Virus record (IMG/VR): IMGVR_UViG_3300037963_002605
Span: 1 to 31,406 of that record
DNA length: 31,406 nucleotides
Direction: 5' to 3' (one strand)
Origin: a virus
Position numbers and translations under genes: made by a program. Positions 1 to 7,816 of this stretch are shown piece after piece. Positions within the stretch are counted from its first letter, which is position 1. The number at the start of each line of letters is the position of its first letter. The notes beneath the pieces were generated by a model. That model searched no databases, had not been told where the DNA came from, and saw nothing but the letters and a program-made list of their open reading frames with translations.

Positions 1-1
1 G

Positions 2-148
2 AATGACAAAGATGAGCAATTGGTAAGAGATGCACCACTTCTTCTACAGGAAGTCAAGCGGTTGCGTGAAGCGATTATTAAAGTTGCATTTGATGAACAT
101 GAGAGTGTATATGAAATGAAACAGGCATTGGTGAAGGTGATTGAATGA
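2..148 (+). CDS. Small paralogous accessory protein (5' partial)
   Basis: Open from the left edge in frame 2 to a TGA at 146-148, giving 48 residues; the start lies outside the window. It contains the core RDAPLLLQEVKRLREAI and ends in KVIE. The same core recurs in the next two genes, so this is the first visible member of a tandem family. Short phage proteins with a similar LLAEVKRLRE-type helix are common in tailed-virus accessory regions, but I know no established function. The last codons overlap the next start in ATGA, indicating translational coupling. Confidence 0.75.
   Translation, partial: NDKDEQLVRDAPLLLQEVKRLREAIIKVAFDEHESVYEMKQALVKVIE
50..76 (+). repeat. 27-bp direct repeat, copy 1
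   Basis: The 27 bases encode EVKRLREAI and are identical to 560-586. The repeat lies inside the first and third paralogues and marks their shared origin. Confidence 0.85.
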
Positions 149-462
149 TTGACACAGACAAATACGAAGGACACACAGAAGGGCATTGGACATGGATGGG
201 TGAGGAAGTCTTTGTTGACGAAGGCCCGACTATTGCTCGCATCACATCGGACAACAGGGCTGATGCAAACCTCATCGCAGACGCACCACTTCTCTTAGCA
301 GAAGTCAAGCGATTGAATATGGTGATAAATATGCTCAAAGAGAATGACCTTTGGGTATCACAAGAAGGATGGGAAGAATCTGACAAGGATGATGAATTGT
401 TAGTATCAATGCACTTCCTGATAGACAAAGCCTTAGAATTGAGAGGTGATTTTAATGATTGA
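145..462 (+). CDS. Small paralogous accessory protein, second copy
   Basis: This 105-residue protein starts MIDTDKYE, the same eight residues as the following gene. It carries ADAPLLLAEVKRLN at about 45-58, matching the core of its neighbours, followed by an acidic helical tail. It overlaps the previous gene in ATGA and shares 8 bases with the next start. No catalytic motif, signal peptide or membrane segment is visible. It belongs to the tandem family that opens the window; function unknown. Confidence 0.8.
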   Translation: MIDTDKYEGHTEGHWTWMGEEVFVDEGPTIARITSDNRADANLIADAPLLLAEVKRLNMVINMLKENDLWVSQEGWEESDKDDELLVSMHFLIDKALELRGDFND

Positions 463-670
463 CACAGACAAATATGAAAGACTAACGATTGACGATTGGT
501 ATAAAATGAATCACCATGATTGGAAAGATGTTGTAAATGAACACAATGACCTGCTCGCAGAAGTCAAGCGGTTGCGTGAAGCGATTGCTGATGTTGCTAA
601 CAGTATGGAGGCGGCAGACCCATCTCTCTTACGGAGTTTCATTAAGGATTTATTAGAGGTGATTGAATGA
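455..670 (+). CDS. Small paralogous accessory protein, third copy
   Basis: This 71-residue protein starts at ATG 455, chosen because it restores the family start MIDTDKYE and sits 5 bases after a GAGAGGTGA ribosome site; an in-frame GTG at 446 is the alternative. It has the core LLAEVKRLREAI and ends LLEVIE, like the first copy. It shares a 27-base identical stretch with the first copy, which points to recent duplication. Function unknown. Confidence 0.78.
   Translation: MIDTDKYERLTIDDWYKMNHHDWKDVVNEHNDLLAEVKRLREAIADVANSMEAADPSLLRSFIKDLLEVIE
560..586 (+). repeat. 27-bp direct repeat, copy 2
   Basis: Identical over 27 bases to 50-76; flanking bases differ on both sides. It is part of the third tandem paralogue. 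Confidence 0.85.
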
Positions 671-834
671 CTAGATGCGGTATATGCAGGAACTGGACAC
701 AAGCAGACTTTGAGATTGAGAGCGACCACAAGTGTTTAAGCGATGAGGCAATCAGAGCAGAGATTACAGCGATAAACAAAATACATGCCAGTGAGGAATA
801 CCTTAACTGGTTACACGGAAAAGAGGAAGAGTGA
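667..834 (+). CDS. Zinc-binding mini-protein
   Basis: A 55-residue protein beginning MTRCGICRNW, with a CxxC pair at residues 4 and 7 and a further Cys at 23. It starts in an ATGA overlap with the third paralogue and its last bases overlap the possible GTG start of the next gene. The CxxC suggests a half zinc knuckle or a metal site formed on dimerisation. Function unknown. Confidence 0.65.
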   Translation: MTRCGICRNWTQADFEIESDHKCLSDEAIRAEITAINKIHASEEYLNWLHGKEEE

Positions 835-839
835 GAAAT

Positions 840-1028
840 ATGAATGAAGAATTAGAAGCGATAGAAGAATTGAAACTACATTTGGAAGAGGCGTGTCACG
901 CTGCTTTCAGACTAAAGAAGTCAGGTGTTTTCGACCATGACACCTATGAGCAAGAGTTCAATGGTAAGATAGCCTTTATGGAATCGCTGGTAGCGGTAGC
1001 AGAGGCAGTGATTAGAGGTGATGAATGA
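840..1028 (+). CDS. Small helical protein
   Basis: A mostly acidic, helical protein of 62 residues from ATG 840 (65 if GTG 831, which overlaps the previous stop, is used). A purine-rich GGAAGAG site precedes ATG 840. It has no cysteine pair and no recognisable domain. It sits in a chain of overlapping genes and ends in an ATGA overlap with the next one. Confidence 0.65.
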   Translation: MNEELEAIEELKLHLEEACHAAFRLKKSGVFDHDTYEQEFNGKIAFMESLVAVAEAVIRGDE

Positions 1029-1204
1029 TGAAGTGCCGTACATGTAGCAAAGATGGAGTGACCGATTGCGATCACTGTGGCATGCCCGTATGTCGAGAGT
1101 GCGCACAGATTGTAGTAAAGAAGGTGACTGATGAGCATGTTTACATTTATCACAAGGAAACATGTGTGCCTAGAAAGTACAGAAAGAAGGAGATAGAGGC
1201 ATGA
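1025..1204 (+). CDS. Zinc-ribbon mini-protein
   Basis: A 59-residue protein with three closely spaced cysteine pairs, CRTC (4-7), CDHC (15-18) and CREC (23-26), plus a later HKETC. The spacing is typical of a small double zinc knuckle or treble-clef-like fold. The C-terminal tail is basic (RKYRKKE), which would suit nucleic-acid binding. It is joined by ATGA overlaps to both neighbours. The exact role is unknown. Confidence 0.72.
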   Translation: MMKCRTCSKDGVTDCDHCGMPVCRECAQIVVKKVTDEHVYIYHKETCVPRKYRKKEIEA

Positions 1205-1479
1205 GTAAAGAACAGATTAAGAAGTTGAAAGAGGAAATTGAACGCTTGAAAAGGCAACTTAATTGGGAGCATGAGGTGTTAATGTACATAGATGCTGAAT
1301 TAGATTACTCGTACAAATATTTCCGGCATCTTGTAACTCATGGAGGCTGGTGTCCGAAGTGTGAAACGATAGACGATGGTGAGGGTGGAGAGTTTTACGG
1401 TGGTCGCCTACTTGAAAGTCCAAACGCTGATGGAAATTACGAATGTGGGATTTGTTATCGCAATGAGGTGGAAGCATGA
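1201..1479 (+). CDS. Coiled-coil protein with C-terminal zinc ribbon
   Basis: A 92-residue protein. Residues 1-30 form a strongly charged coiled coil (repeated K/E/L heptads). The C-terminal half has CPKC near 51-54 and CGIC near 82-85, a four-cysteine zinc ribbon. This layout suggests a dimeric zinc protein that contacts protein or nucleic acid. ATG 1201 overlaps the previous stop and the stop overlaps the next start. No homologue recognised. Confidence 0.75.
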   Translation: MSKEQIKKLKEEIERLKRQLNWEHEVLMYIDAELDYSYKYFRHLVTHGGWCPKCETIDDGEGGEFYGGRLLESPNADGNYECGICYRNEVEA

Positions 1480-1709
1480 ATAAAGAAGGACGGAAACAAT
1501 TAGAAGAAGCAATGTTGAAGATTGCAGAAGCAAAAGAAATCATTGAGCAGGTACGAGAAGAAGAACAGGAAAAGTTGGATAACTTAGAAGCGGTAGGACT
1601 TGAGTATTCTCCAAACGGTGAGAAAATGCAAGAGGCCATAGATGCTCTATACGAAGCGGAGTATGCCTGTGAAACTTGCGATGAACAACTACAAGAGGCG
1701 AGCGCATGA
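1476..1709 (+). CDS. Small coiled-coil protein
   Basis: A 77-residue, almost wholly helical acidic protein (EAMLKIAEAKEIIEQV) with a short CETC pair close to the C-terminus. No other motif is visible. It is coupled by ATGA overlaps to both neighbours. Function unknown. Confidence 0.7.
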   Translation: MNKEGRKQLEEAMLKIAEAKEIIEQVREEEQEKLDNLEAVGLEYSPNGEKMQEAIDALYEAEYACETCDEQLQEASA

Positions 1710-1888
1710 CAAGAAATATAGAAAGAGCAAAGCAGGATTTGAAAATGATAGTAACCACTAGTTGGATTAACTGGTGTGTAGAAAATGGAATAGATTGGGA
1801 CAAGTGTTACCCAGTCATCAGTGACTTCGGCACTAAGTTTGAAGTACAGATGCCTGAATCACTCGTACCTATGACAGAGGAGGAATAA
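1706..1888 (+). CDS. Hypothetical small protein
   Basis: A 60-residue protein with a Trp-rich centre (WINWCVENGIDWDKC) and an acidic tail. It is tied to the upstream gene by an ATGA overlap and ends in GAGGAGGAATAA, which supplies the ribosome site for the next gene. No recognised family. Confidence 0.65.
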   Translation: MTRNIERAKQDLKMIVTTSWINWCVENGIDWDKCYPVISDFGTKFEVQMPESLVPMTEEE

Positions 1889-1890
1889 GT

Positions 1891-2163
1891 ATGGATATAG
1901 ATATTTTTGAACAGAGAATTAAATCGATAAACGATATTGTAGAGATGGAGATGAACAGGGTAGTGGCACAAGTCAGGGGGCTGATTGAGTTCAGAGACAG
2001 GGTACTTGCCGCTTTCCATGAGATGCCCCGAAACAAAAGAAGTCTAACCTACTTACTCGATAATTACGGTTATCTTAATCATTACCCGGAAGGACTTGGA
2101 CTCTATGAGTTGAAGCCTTTGTGGATGGAGAGAGCACAGAAATACATAGATGAGGAGGAATGA
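1891..2163 (+). CDS. Hypothetical protein
   Basis: A 90-residue protein with helices at both ends and no cysteines. ATG 1891 follows a GAGGAGGAATAAGT ribosome site. The end of the gene carries the GGAGGAATGA element that serves the next start. Function unknown. Confidence 0.7.
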   Translation: MDIDIFEQRIKSINDIVEMEMNRVVAQVRGLIEFRDRVLAAFHEMPRNKRSLTYLLDNYGYLNHYPEGLGLYELKPLWMERAQKYIDEEE

Positions 2164-2168
2164 ATATG
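2154..2168 (+). promoter_or_regulatory. Recurrent stop/ribosome-site/start junction, copy 1
   Basis: A 15-base element (GGAGGAATGAATATG) combines the ribosome site, the stop of the upstream gene and the downstream ATG, with 7 bases between GGAGG and ATG. Identical copies lie at 7802-7816 and 7942-7956. Confidence 0.75.
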
Positions 2169-2297
2169 AACCTAGATAGATTAAGACATGCAAGTGTATG
2201 CATGGATATAGCATTAGATGAAGCAGAAAATGGAGATTACGAAAAGGCACGAGAATACATTCGTAAGTGCAAAGAAAGTTTGGAGATGGTAGAATGA
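2166..2297 (+). CDS. Small helical protein
   Basis: A 43-residue protein (starts MNLDRLRHAS, ends ESLEMVE) led by the GGAGGAATGAATATG junction. It is predicted to be two short helices resembling one tetratricopeptide-like hairpin (DEAENGDYEKAREYIRKC). It ends in an ATGA overlap with the next gene. Function unknown. Confidence 0.62.
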   Translation: MNLDRLRHASVCMDIALDEAENGDYEKAREYIRKCKESLEMVE

Positions 2298-2587
2298 GAT
2301 CGACACAATTTTGCAGCATCGAATGGCTTGAGGCCACTCTGTCGTCAGCCAAAGCATCAGGAGACACACACTTCCGAATTGTACCCAACGGTTCTTTTGC
2401 TAGTCTACAATTTACTAGTGCTAGTAGAGGAGGATATTACAACTCACATGTTGAAAGTGCGAGTATCACTGGTACTGATTGCTTTAGGTATCTTGCTGGT
2501 AAAATAACTTGGGATGAGTACATGGAAATAAAGAAAAGGGCAACTGAGGCATTCATTAATGGAGAATACGAGGAGGAATCTGAATGA
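2294..2587 (+). CDS. Hypothetical protein
   Basis: A 97-residue protein starting MRSTQF at ATG 2294, chosen because it forms an ATGA overlap with the previous stop; an in-frame GTG at 2267 would add nine residues. It has a Ser/Gly/Tyr-rich beta-like centre and a helical acidic tail. No recognised domain. Confidence 0.68.
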   Translation: MRSTQFCSIEWLEATLSSAKASGDTHFRIVPNGSFASLQFTSASRGGYYNSHVESASITGTDCFRYLAGKITWDEYMEIKKRATEAFINGEYEEESE

Positions 2588-2772
2588 CAAGATTAAGATT
2601 AACGAAGAAGGAAAGAGCCGCCGTTAATGTGGTCGCACATGAAGGGATTGGTATGACAACACGCCACTTAGTTGAAGTGTTAAACAGTTACGGGGATGGG
2701 GAAATATACACGCCCTATGAAGTGGCTAGAATCACTTCTTGGATTTGGAAAAAATTAGGATTGGGGGCTTGA
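2584..2772 (+). CDS. Small basic protein, possible winged-helix fold
   Basis: A 62-residue basic protein. The pattern KKERAAVNVVAHEG, then MTTRHLVEVLNSYG, then YTPYEVARITSWIWKKLG resembles helix-turn-helix or winged-helix packing and would suit a small DNA-binding regulator. The assignment rests on pattern only. ATG 2584 overlaps the previous stop. Confidence 0.6.
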   Translation: MTRLRLTKKERAAVNVVAHEGIGMTTRHLVEVLNSYGDGEIYTPYEVARITSWIWKKLGLGA

Positions 2773-2775
2773 AAA

Positions 2776-2928
2776 ATGAAGTACAGATTAACAATAGAAG
2801 AAAACGATATTGATTCAGACGAATCGTCAGATTTCACCTTTAGTAACAAAGACCACTTGATTGAGTTTTTACTCATGGAACTGGATGCTTACACATTCAA
2901 GAACCCGAAACTGACAAGGAGTAATTAA
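2776..2928 (+). CDS. Hypothetical mini-protein
   Basis: A 50-residue acidic protein starting MKYRLTIEEND and ending KLTRSN. It starts 3 bases after the previous stop. No domain recognised; kept because it fills the only gap between two overlapping-gene blocks and has the local codon style. Confidence 0.55.
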   Translation: MKYRLTIEENDIDSDESSDFTFSNKDHLIEFLLMELDAYTFKNPKLTRSN

Positions 2929-2929
2929 T

Positions 2930-3244
2930 ATGAACAACAAAGAAGTAAGAGATGCAATGCAATTGCAGATTGATGCAATAAAGAAGGTCACAATCATCAA
3001 CTACGAACAAGAGATGAATGCGATAGTTGAGGAACTAACGAGGTTAAACGCTTTACCAAGAACTCATTATGAAAAATCAAAAGGTAAGCAGCAGAATGAG
3101 CGTTACAAAGAGAACATGCAAAATGAAGAATGGCGCAAGAAAAAGAATGCTTACAATCGAGCAAGAGCCAAGGCAGTTAGAGAAGGCACTTGGGAACCCA
3201 AAACAAAGAGTCACTACGAGAAAAAATGGGAGGAATCTAAATGA
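2930..3244 (+). CDS. Basic coiled-coil protein
   Basis: A 104-residue protein with an N-terminal helix and a highly basic C-terminal half rich in Lys, Arg and Asn (for example EEWRKKKNAYNRARAKAVREG). The composition suggests nucleic-acid binding. Its start lies one base after the previous stop and its stop overlaps the next start in ATGA. Function unknown. Confidence 0.7.
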   Translation: MNNKEVRDAMQLQIDAIKKVTIINYEQEMNAIVEELTRLNALPRTHYEKSKGKQQNERYKENMQNEEWRKKKNAYNRARAKAVREGTWEPKTKSHYEKKWEESK

Positions 3245-3696
3245 ACATGAATAGAGAAGTATTAGAAGAACGAGCAAGGAAGATACAGGAGCAAGCCAAG
3301 GTAGCGCAGGCTGGCTTACAGACTATGAAGAATCTACAGAAGTGTTTGGTGCACGGGCACACCTTTGAGTTGCAGTTAGAGCAGCAGGAGTTTCACGAGA
3401 TACTTCAGATGCGATTGGTGTGTTCAACATGTGGTGCACAAACAGAACTGTTTGAGAACATTTCACTAGAGATGCCTGACGATGAGGAGAAGGTCGGTGA
3501 ATTGGCTACTTTAGGCTTGAATGAAATAGATGTAGAAACGCCTGAAGAAGAACCTGAAGAAGGTTACGATGGTGCAACCATAGACTTTGACCCTGCGGAA
3601 CCTAGCGTAGACAACCCCTATGAAACTAAGCCCAACAAAGTCCCAAGCAATATATTGGAGAGAGTGCAGAGGCGATATGATGGTGGAACTAATTGA
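3241..3696 (+). CDS. Zinc-ribbon protein preceding the helicase
   Basis: A 151-residue protein in three parts: an N-terminal coiled coil (1-30), a split zinc site (CLVHGH near 35-40 with CSTC near 61-64), and a very acidic, Pro-rich tail. A zinc ribbon followed by a disordered acidic tail fits an adaptor or DNA-mimic-like protein, but this is inference. Its end overlaps the helicase start by about 20 bases, so the two may be translated together. Confidence 0.7.
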   Translation: MNMNREVLEERARKIQEQAKVAQAGLQTMKNLQKCLVHGHTFELQLEQQEFHEILQMRLVCSTCGAQTELFENISLEMPDDEEKVGELATLGLNEIDVETPEEEPEEGYDGATIDFDPAEPSVDNPYETKPNKVPSNILERVQRRYDGGTN

Positions 3697-5662
3697 TTAC
3701 AGTGACAAATATGGCAAGCGAATTGGTATGAAGTACCCGTACAATCCCGATCTTAACAACGCTTTGAAAACAAGGATTGGTTTTCCCGGCGTCAAGTGGG
3801 ACGGTGAGCAGAAGGTTTGGAGCATACAAGACAATCGCAACATAATACTGATTGCAGCAGAAGCATTGGTGGACTTTGGCCTTGATGGTGAAGAGTTGTA
3901 CAATCGTGCAAACATACATCCAAGGGACCAAAAGAACCCTGATGATTGCTGGGTAGAAGAAGTCGGTACTAGACTCAAAGTACACTGGCCTTACATCAAG
4001 GACACAGACTTACGAGAGAATGTCAGACTTGCTATCCGTTCAATCGATGGTCGTAAGTTTGAGCCGCTTGCAAAGTGTTGGAGTATTCCTTTAGCACAGG
4101 GCAAGATACTTTACAATACCATGAAGGACTTGTACCCTCCGCTAGCAGAGGCTATCCTAGACTGTGATGCAGCGGTGCACGATGTGTGGGATAGCATCAG
4201 GCGAGTAGAGATGAGTGGTGCGGCCACCCTCACTGATGAGGACTTGGTAGCAATAGACAGGCGACTTGAGTCGAGAATACCACCGCACTTAGAACTGTAC
4301 CCCTTTCAGAAAGTGGGAGTAGCATTTGCTGAAGCCAGCAACGGGCGCTGTTTGATTGGCGATGAGATGGGCATTGGTAAAACAATACAGGCTATCGCTT
4401 ACGCAGCCCTGAACCCTGCTAGACCTGCGCTTGTAGTGTGCCCTGCGAATGTCAAGTACAATTGGCAGAAGGAAATCAAGAAGTGGTTACCTGCTGAAAC
4501 TGTACAAGTAATTGACAGTGGCAAAGCAGAACTAATCGCCGCAGACTTCTATGTTATCAATTACGATTTGATGGGCAAGAAGTTAGACGAACTACTCAAA
4601 GTGAATCCAAGACTGACTATCATTGACGAAGCCCACTATCTGAAAAACAAGAAGGCCAAGCGCACAGTTGCGACTATGACGCTGGCTAGATTCTGTCCTA
4701 AAGTGGTTGCACTGAGTGGTACAGCCATAGCCAGTAGACCCAAGGAGTTCTTCAACATCTTGAATCTATTGAGGCCGGATGAGTTTTCATCAGAGTGGAA
4801 CTTCTTACAGAGTTACTGCGATCCATTTCACAATGGATGGGGTTGGAACTTCGATGGTGCATCCAACACCAAAGAGTTGAATGAACGAACCCGTGATGTT
4901 TGCATCCGTAGACTCAAGAGTGAAGTGTTACCTGACCTGCCTCCAAAGACTAGGCAGTTCTTACCTATTCGACTTACAGCAGACCAGCGTGACATGTATG
5001 ATGTAGCGCAGGATGAGTGGGAGCAGCGCTTGAATGAATACTATCTCAACGGCGAACCTATTCCTCCGGGCACTATGTTGAACATGCTGAGTGACTTGAG
5101 GCACAAGTGTGGTACCATCAAGATACCATATGCTTGTGATTGGATTAGAGAATACAACTCAAGTACAGGTAAGCCTGTCATTGTATTCGCACATCACAAA
5201 GATGTAATCAAGGGAATACACTTGGCCTTAGATAAGGAATACAATGTTGCTTGTATCACTGGGGAAACTGCCCCTAAAGCGAGGCAGGCAATTGTCAATG
5301 GATTCCAAGAAGGGGCAATCGATGTGCTACTGTGTAATACTATAGCGGCTAAGGAAGGATTGACTCTGACTAAGGCTGACACTGTACTGTTCATAGAGAG
5401 AGAATGGGTGCCTTCGGATGAAGAGCAGGCCGAGGCTAGAGTGCACCGTATCGGGCAAGAAAGTAGTAGTGTCCATTCGGTGTACCTGTCTTGTATGAAT
5501 ACTATTGATGAGCACTTCGATCGAGTAGTCGAACAAAAGCGGCAGGTTGTTAAAGCCGTACTTGACGGAGGAGATGTTGAAGAGAGGAAGAGCCTAGTAA
5601 AGGAGTTAGTGAAGAAGATGAAAGCAGATAGAGATTGGAAATGGGAAGAGGTGTTTGAATGA
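3677..5662 (+). CDS. SNF2-family helicase with tandem HARP-like repeats (SMARCAL1-like)
   Basis: A 661-residue superfamily 2 helicase/translocase. The N-terminus has two similar blocks, near 12-55 and 100-150, each ending in a K.WSI/KCWSIP strand, like the HARP repeats of SMARCAL1-type annealing helicases. The ATPase core has GDEMGIGKT (228-236), DEAH (317-320), SGTA (motif III) and an arginine-rich motif VI, EARVHRIGQ (586-594), so both RecA lobes look intact. The expected role is ATP-driven DNA remodelling at forks or R-loops during viral replication. The start is ATG 3677 or 3680, inside the end of the zinc-ribbon gene; the latter has better spacing from AGAGG. An upstream in-frame codon at 3620 would lie deep in the preceding gene and is less likely. 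Confidence 0.9.
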   Translation: MMVELIDYSDKYGKRIGMKYPYNPDLNNALKTRIGFPGVKWDGEQKVWSIQDNRNIILIAAEALVDFGLDGEELYNRANIHPRDQKNPDDCWVEEVGTRLKVHWPYIKDTDLRENVRLAIRSIDGRKFEPLAKCWSIPLAQGKILYNTMKDLYPPLAEAILDCDAAVHDVWDSIRRVEMSGAATLTDEDLVAIDRRLESRIPPHLELYPFQKVGVAFAEASNGRCLIGDEMGIGKTIQAIAYAALNPARPALVVCPANVKYNWQKEIKKWLPAETVQVIDSGKAELIAADFYVINYDLMGKKLDELLKVNPRLTIIDEAHYLKNKKAKRTVATMTLARFCPKVVALSGTAIASRPKEFFNILNLLRPDEFSSEWNFLQSYCDPFHNGWGWNFDGASNTKELNERTRDVCIRRLKSEVLPDLPPKTRQFLPIRLTADQRDMYDVAQDEWEQRLNEYYLNGEPIPPGTMLNMLSDLRHKCGTIKIPYACDWIREYNSSTGKPVIVFAHHKDVIKGIHLALDKEYNVACITGETAPKARQAIVNGFQEGAIDVLLCNTIAAKEGLTLTKADTVLFIEREWVPSDEEQAEARVHRIGQESSSVHSVYLSCMNTIDEHFDRVVEQKRQVVKAVLDGGDVEERKSLVKELVKKMKADRDWKWEEVFE

Positions 5663-5793
5663 GTTGGAATTATTCAGAGTTTGACAATGAAATAAATGAC
5701 TGTTGTATAAGAGAACTAAAGAATCGCACAGACGAAAAGAAATACGGTTGCGGCATGTGCGGCACCATATGGAAGGTGACTGATGATGTATGA
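5659..5793 (+). CDS. Zinc-binding mini-protein
   Basis: A 44-residue protein with a vicinal CC pair near 15-16 and a CGMCG knuckle near 31-35 (YGCGMCGTIW), giving four or more cysteines for one zinc. It begins in an ATGA overlap with the helicase. Its 3' end overlaps the next start by 8-11 bases and contains GGAAGGTGA as that gene's ribosome site. Function unknown. Confidence 0.65.
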   Translation: MSWNYSEFDNEINDCCIRELKNRTDEKKYGCGMCGTIWKVTDDV

Positions 5794-6067
5794 TAATAAA
5801 ATAAACGAATTAGAAGAGATATTGAACGCAGCGACTCAAGTCATCGATAAGATGTCAGAGGAGATTGCTAATTTGAAAGAAGAAGTTAAGGAGAAAAACG
5901 AATGGCTCTTGGGAATGATTCAAAGCAATAGAGAAGAAATCATTAGCGAGTTTCACAAACTGAGTGACGAAGTAATACCTGTATTTGCATTGAGAAGTGC
6001 AATTCGTGAAATCCAAGACGAGATGAAAAGGAAAAACAGGAAACTGATACTAATACATGAGGTGTAA
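5783..6067 (+). CDS. Coiled-coil protein
   Basis: A 94-residue protein that is a near-continuous coiled coil over residues 5-55 (NKINELEEILNAATQVIDKM and onward), followed by a basic end. ATG 5783 or 5786 can serve as start; GGAAGGTGA at 5771-5779 lies 3 or 6 bases upstream. No other motif. A structural or partner-binding role is possible. Confidence 0.7.
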   Translation: MMYDNKINELEEILNAATQVIDKMSEEIANLKEEVKEKNEWLLGMIQSNREEIISEFHKLSDEVIPVFALRSAIREIQDEMKRKNRKLILIHEV

Positions 6068-6069
6068 AT

Positions 6070-6507
6070 ATGACAAATAGATTTGAAGAATTAAAACAGA
6101 AAGCATTGAACGGAGAAATGGACTATGACACTGAAGGCTCAGTGGCATTGATGATAGAAGTAGGTAAATTACCTAGAACACAAAGATGGGAAATAGGCCT
6201 AATAACTTACAACCGACTCAATCCCGAACAGAAAATTAAGGAATTGAACATGGAGAACATAGATAGAGTTCAATATTTCGATGACCTAATGAATTGGGAA
6301 CCTAATGGAGAAATTAACTCCGCAATAAAGGAAGCCACTGAAAGACTAGAAAGTAAAGAATGGTTATGGAGTGAAGTATTGTATTCGTTTGCTAGAAGAG
6401 TCCGTGACTTTGTTTTGGAAAGTAACTACATTTACGAAATGAAAGAGCGAAATGGTTGGTACTCATTTAGAGAAGCGAATCAACTTGAATCGGAGATGAG
6501 CGAATGA
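6070..6507 (+). CDS. Hypothetical helical protein
   Basis: A 145-residue protein, mostly helical, with many Trp and Tyr residues in its second half (ESKEWLWSEVLYSFARRVRD). No metal site, membrane segment or catalytic motif is seen. It starts 2 bases after the previous stop and overlaps the next gene in ATGA. Function unknown. Confidence 0.7.
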   Translation: MTNRFEELKQKALNGEMDYDTEGSVALMIEVGKLPRTQRWEIGLITYNRLNPEQKIKELNMENIDRVQYFDDLMNWEPNGEINSAIKEATERLESKEWLWSEVLYSFARRVRDFVLESNYIYEMKERNGWYSFREANQLESEMSE

Positions 6508-6827
6508 CAGAAGAAAAAGCAGTAACAATGAAACCCACAGAGATTGACAATGACGGTGTATGGCACTGGGGCAACAAGGAGATACCACTACTTGGTAACC
6601 ACATGCCTATACCTGACAATGTTAGACTAGACATGGACCCTGTTCGACAGGAAGTCTTGGCTATTGTAGATGTCAGTGACTGGATGGATTGTTGTCCCGG
6701 TTGCGGTACGGAAGCCAAGGGCATCATATTGATGACAGAGTTTACCAAAGTCTACCCAGCGCACTGCTGTGACAGAATGATATGGATGACAGACGAGAGG
6801 GATTACAGTGAAATCTACGAGGCATGA
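6504..6827 (+). CDS. Zinc-ribbon protein
   Basis: A 107-residue protein with CCPGCG near 63-68 and HCCD near 87-90, a plausible four-ligand zinc site in the C-terminal half. The N-terminal half is Pro- and Asp-rich. It overlaps the next gene by 20 bases. No homologue recognised. Confidence 0.7.
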   Translation: MTEEKAVTMKPTEIDNDGVWHWGNKEIPLLGNHMPIPDNVRLDMDPVRQEVLAIVDVSDWMDCCPGCGTEAKGIILMTEFTKVYPAHCCDRMIWMTDERDYSEIYEA

Positions 6828-7536
6828 TGAGGCAACACCTGAGCAGCAGATAGAACTACTGTTGAGCGGGCTGGCAATTGGTGCCCTTTGGGAGCCAGCC
6901 GGTCATGGCTTGACATACATGAAAACTGGCGATAGAGAAGTTGAACTAATGGTGCAACAAGACAACGCAGAGTCAGCACAGTCCCGTGTTCGATTGGGAA
7001 TACTCATGGCTAAAACTGGCTGGCAAGTAAAGGAGGACAATGTACAGATTGCTCCATCCGAAAACCTGTCGCCACAGCAGCAGTACATGAAGGAGCAGAT
7101 GAAGCGGCAGGAGATAGCACAGTCCACATGGAAGTGTACCAATCCTGACTGTGGTTGTTTGTTGTCAGCCTTCCCACTTGAGGAGGCCACTTGGCTTCTC
7201 GTAGGTCAAGACAAGATAACCGATGACGAAGGCAATGAGCATGATGCGGAGATATGGGCGGTCAACATTACCTGCCCTGTCTGTAGCACATTAATTTCTA
7301 TGGAACCACTGGAGTTTGCGATGTTGGCTGGTGACGATCTGATGATGTCATACAGAACACCCAAGGTTCAACTGGAGGCACTTGACAGGAATACAATTGT
7401 GAGAATGATTGACTCCAATCCGGGTGCTGATAACATAATCATCACTGGTTCATTCTGTCCATTCAGTGGTGCTTTGTTACCACCGCATGTTAGAGGGGCA
7501 GTAGTGATGTGGAAAGGAATAGGAGAGGAAGAATAA
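6808..7536 (+). CDS. Zinc-containing protein of unknown function
   Basis: A 242-residue protein from GTG 6808, the only in-frame start near the previous gene's end; the next in-frame ATG would remove about 38 residues. The centre has CTNPDCGC near 110-117 and CPVC near 152-155, a zinc ribbon separated by about 40 residues. The C-terminal part includes CPFSGALLPPH, a possible extra metal or turn motif. Its stop overlaps the next start in TAATG. Function unknown. Confidence 0.72.
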   Translation: MKSTRHDEATPEQQIELLLSGLAIGALWEPAGHGLTYMKTGDREVELMVQQDNAESAQSRVRLGILMAKTGWQVKEDNVQIAPSENLSPQQQYMKEQMKRQEIAQSTWKCTNPDCGCLLSAFPLEEATWLLVGQDKITDDEGNEHDAEIWAVNITCPVCSTLISMEPLEFAMLAGDDLMMSYRTPKVQLEALDRNTIVRMIDSNPGADNIIITGSFCPFSGALLPPHVRGAVVMWKGIGEEE

Positions 7537-7811
7537 TGACGAAGAATATGAAACTGAGAACAAAGTTTGCTAACTTAGCAGAAGAGGTATTGAAAGAATC
7601 AGACGAGGCATTGCCGATTACTGTAATCGTAGACAGGGTTGCAGCCAAGGCACTGACTAAGAGGCGCAAGAATGGTAAACAAGCATCTAACAGGTACTTG
7701 CGTGACATCAAGAAAAGAGCAGTTCATCACATCTTCAAGAATGATAAGCGCTTTGTCAAGACAGAACAAGAAGAGTGGCGTGTCAACTTATGGACACTAG
7801 CGGAGGAATGA
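7536..7811 (+). CDS. Small basic winged-helix-like protein
   Basis: A 91-residue basic protein starting at ATG 7536, chosen over a GTG at 7509 because it forms a TAATG overlap and follows GGAGAGGAAG. The arrangement of LAEEVLKES, ITVIVDRVAAKAL, basic helix and KRFVKTEQEEWRVNLW resembles a HARE/winged-helix DNA-binding module with a wing strand. It may be a virus-encoded regulator; family membership is not certain. Confidence 0.68.
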   Translation: MTKNMKLRTKFANLAEEVLKESDEALPITVIVDRVAAKALTKRRKNGKQASNRYLRDIKKRAVHHIFKNDKRFVKTEQEEWRVNLWTLAEE

Positions 7812-7816
7812 ATATG
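7802..7816 (+). promoter_or_regulatory. Recurrent stop/ribosome-site/start junction, copy 2
   Basis: The same 15 bases as at 2154-2168: ribosome site, upstream TGA and downstream ATG 7814. Confidence 0.75.
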
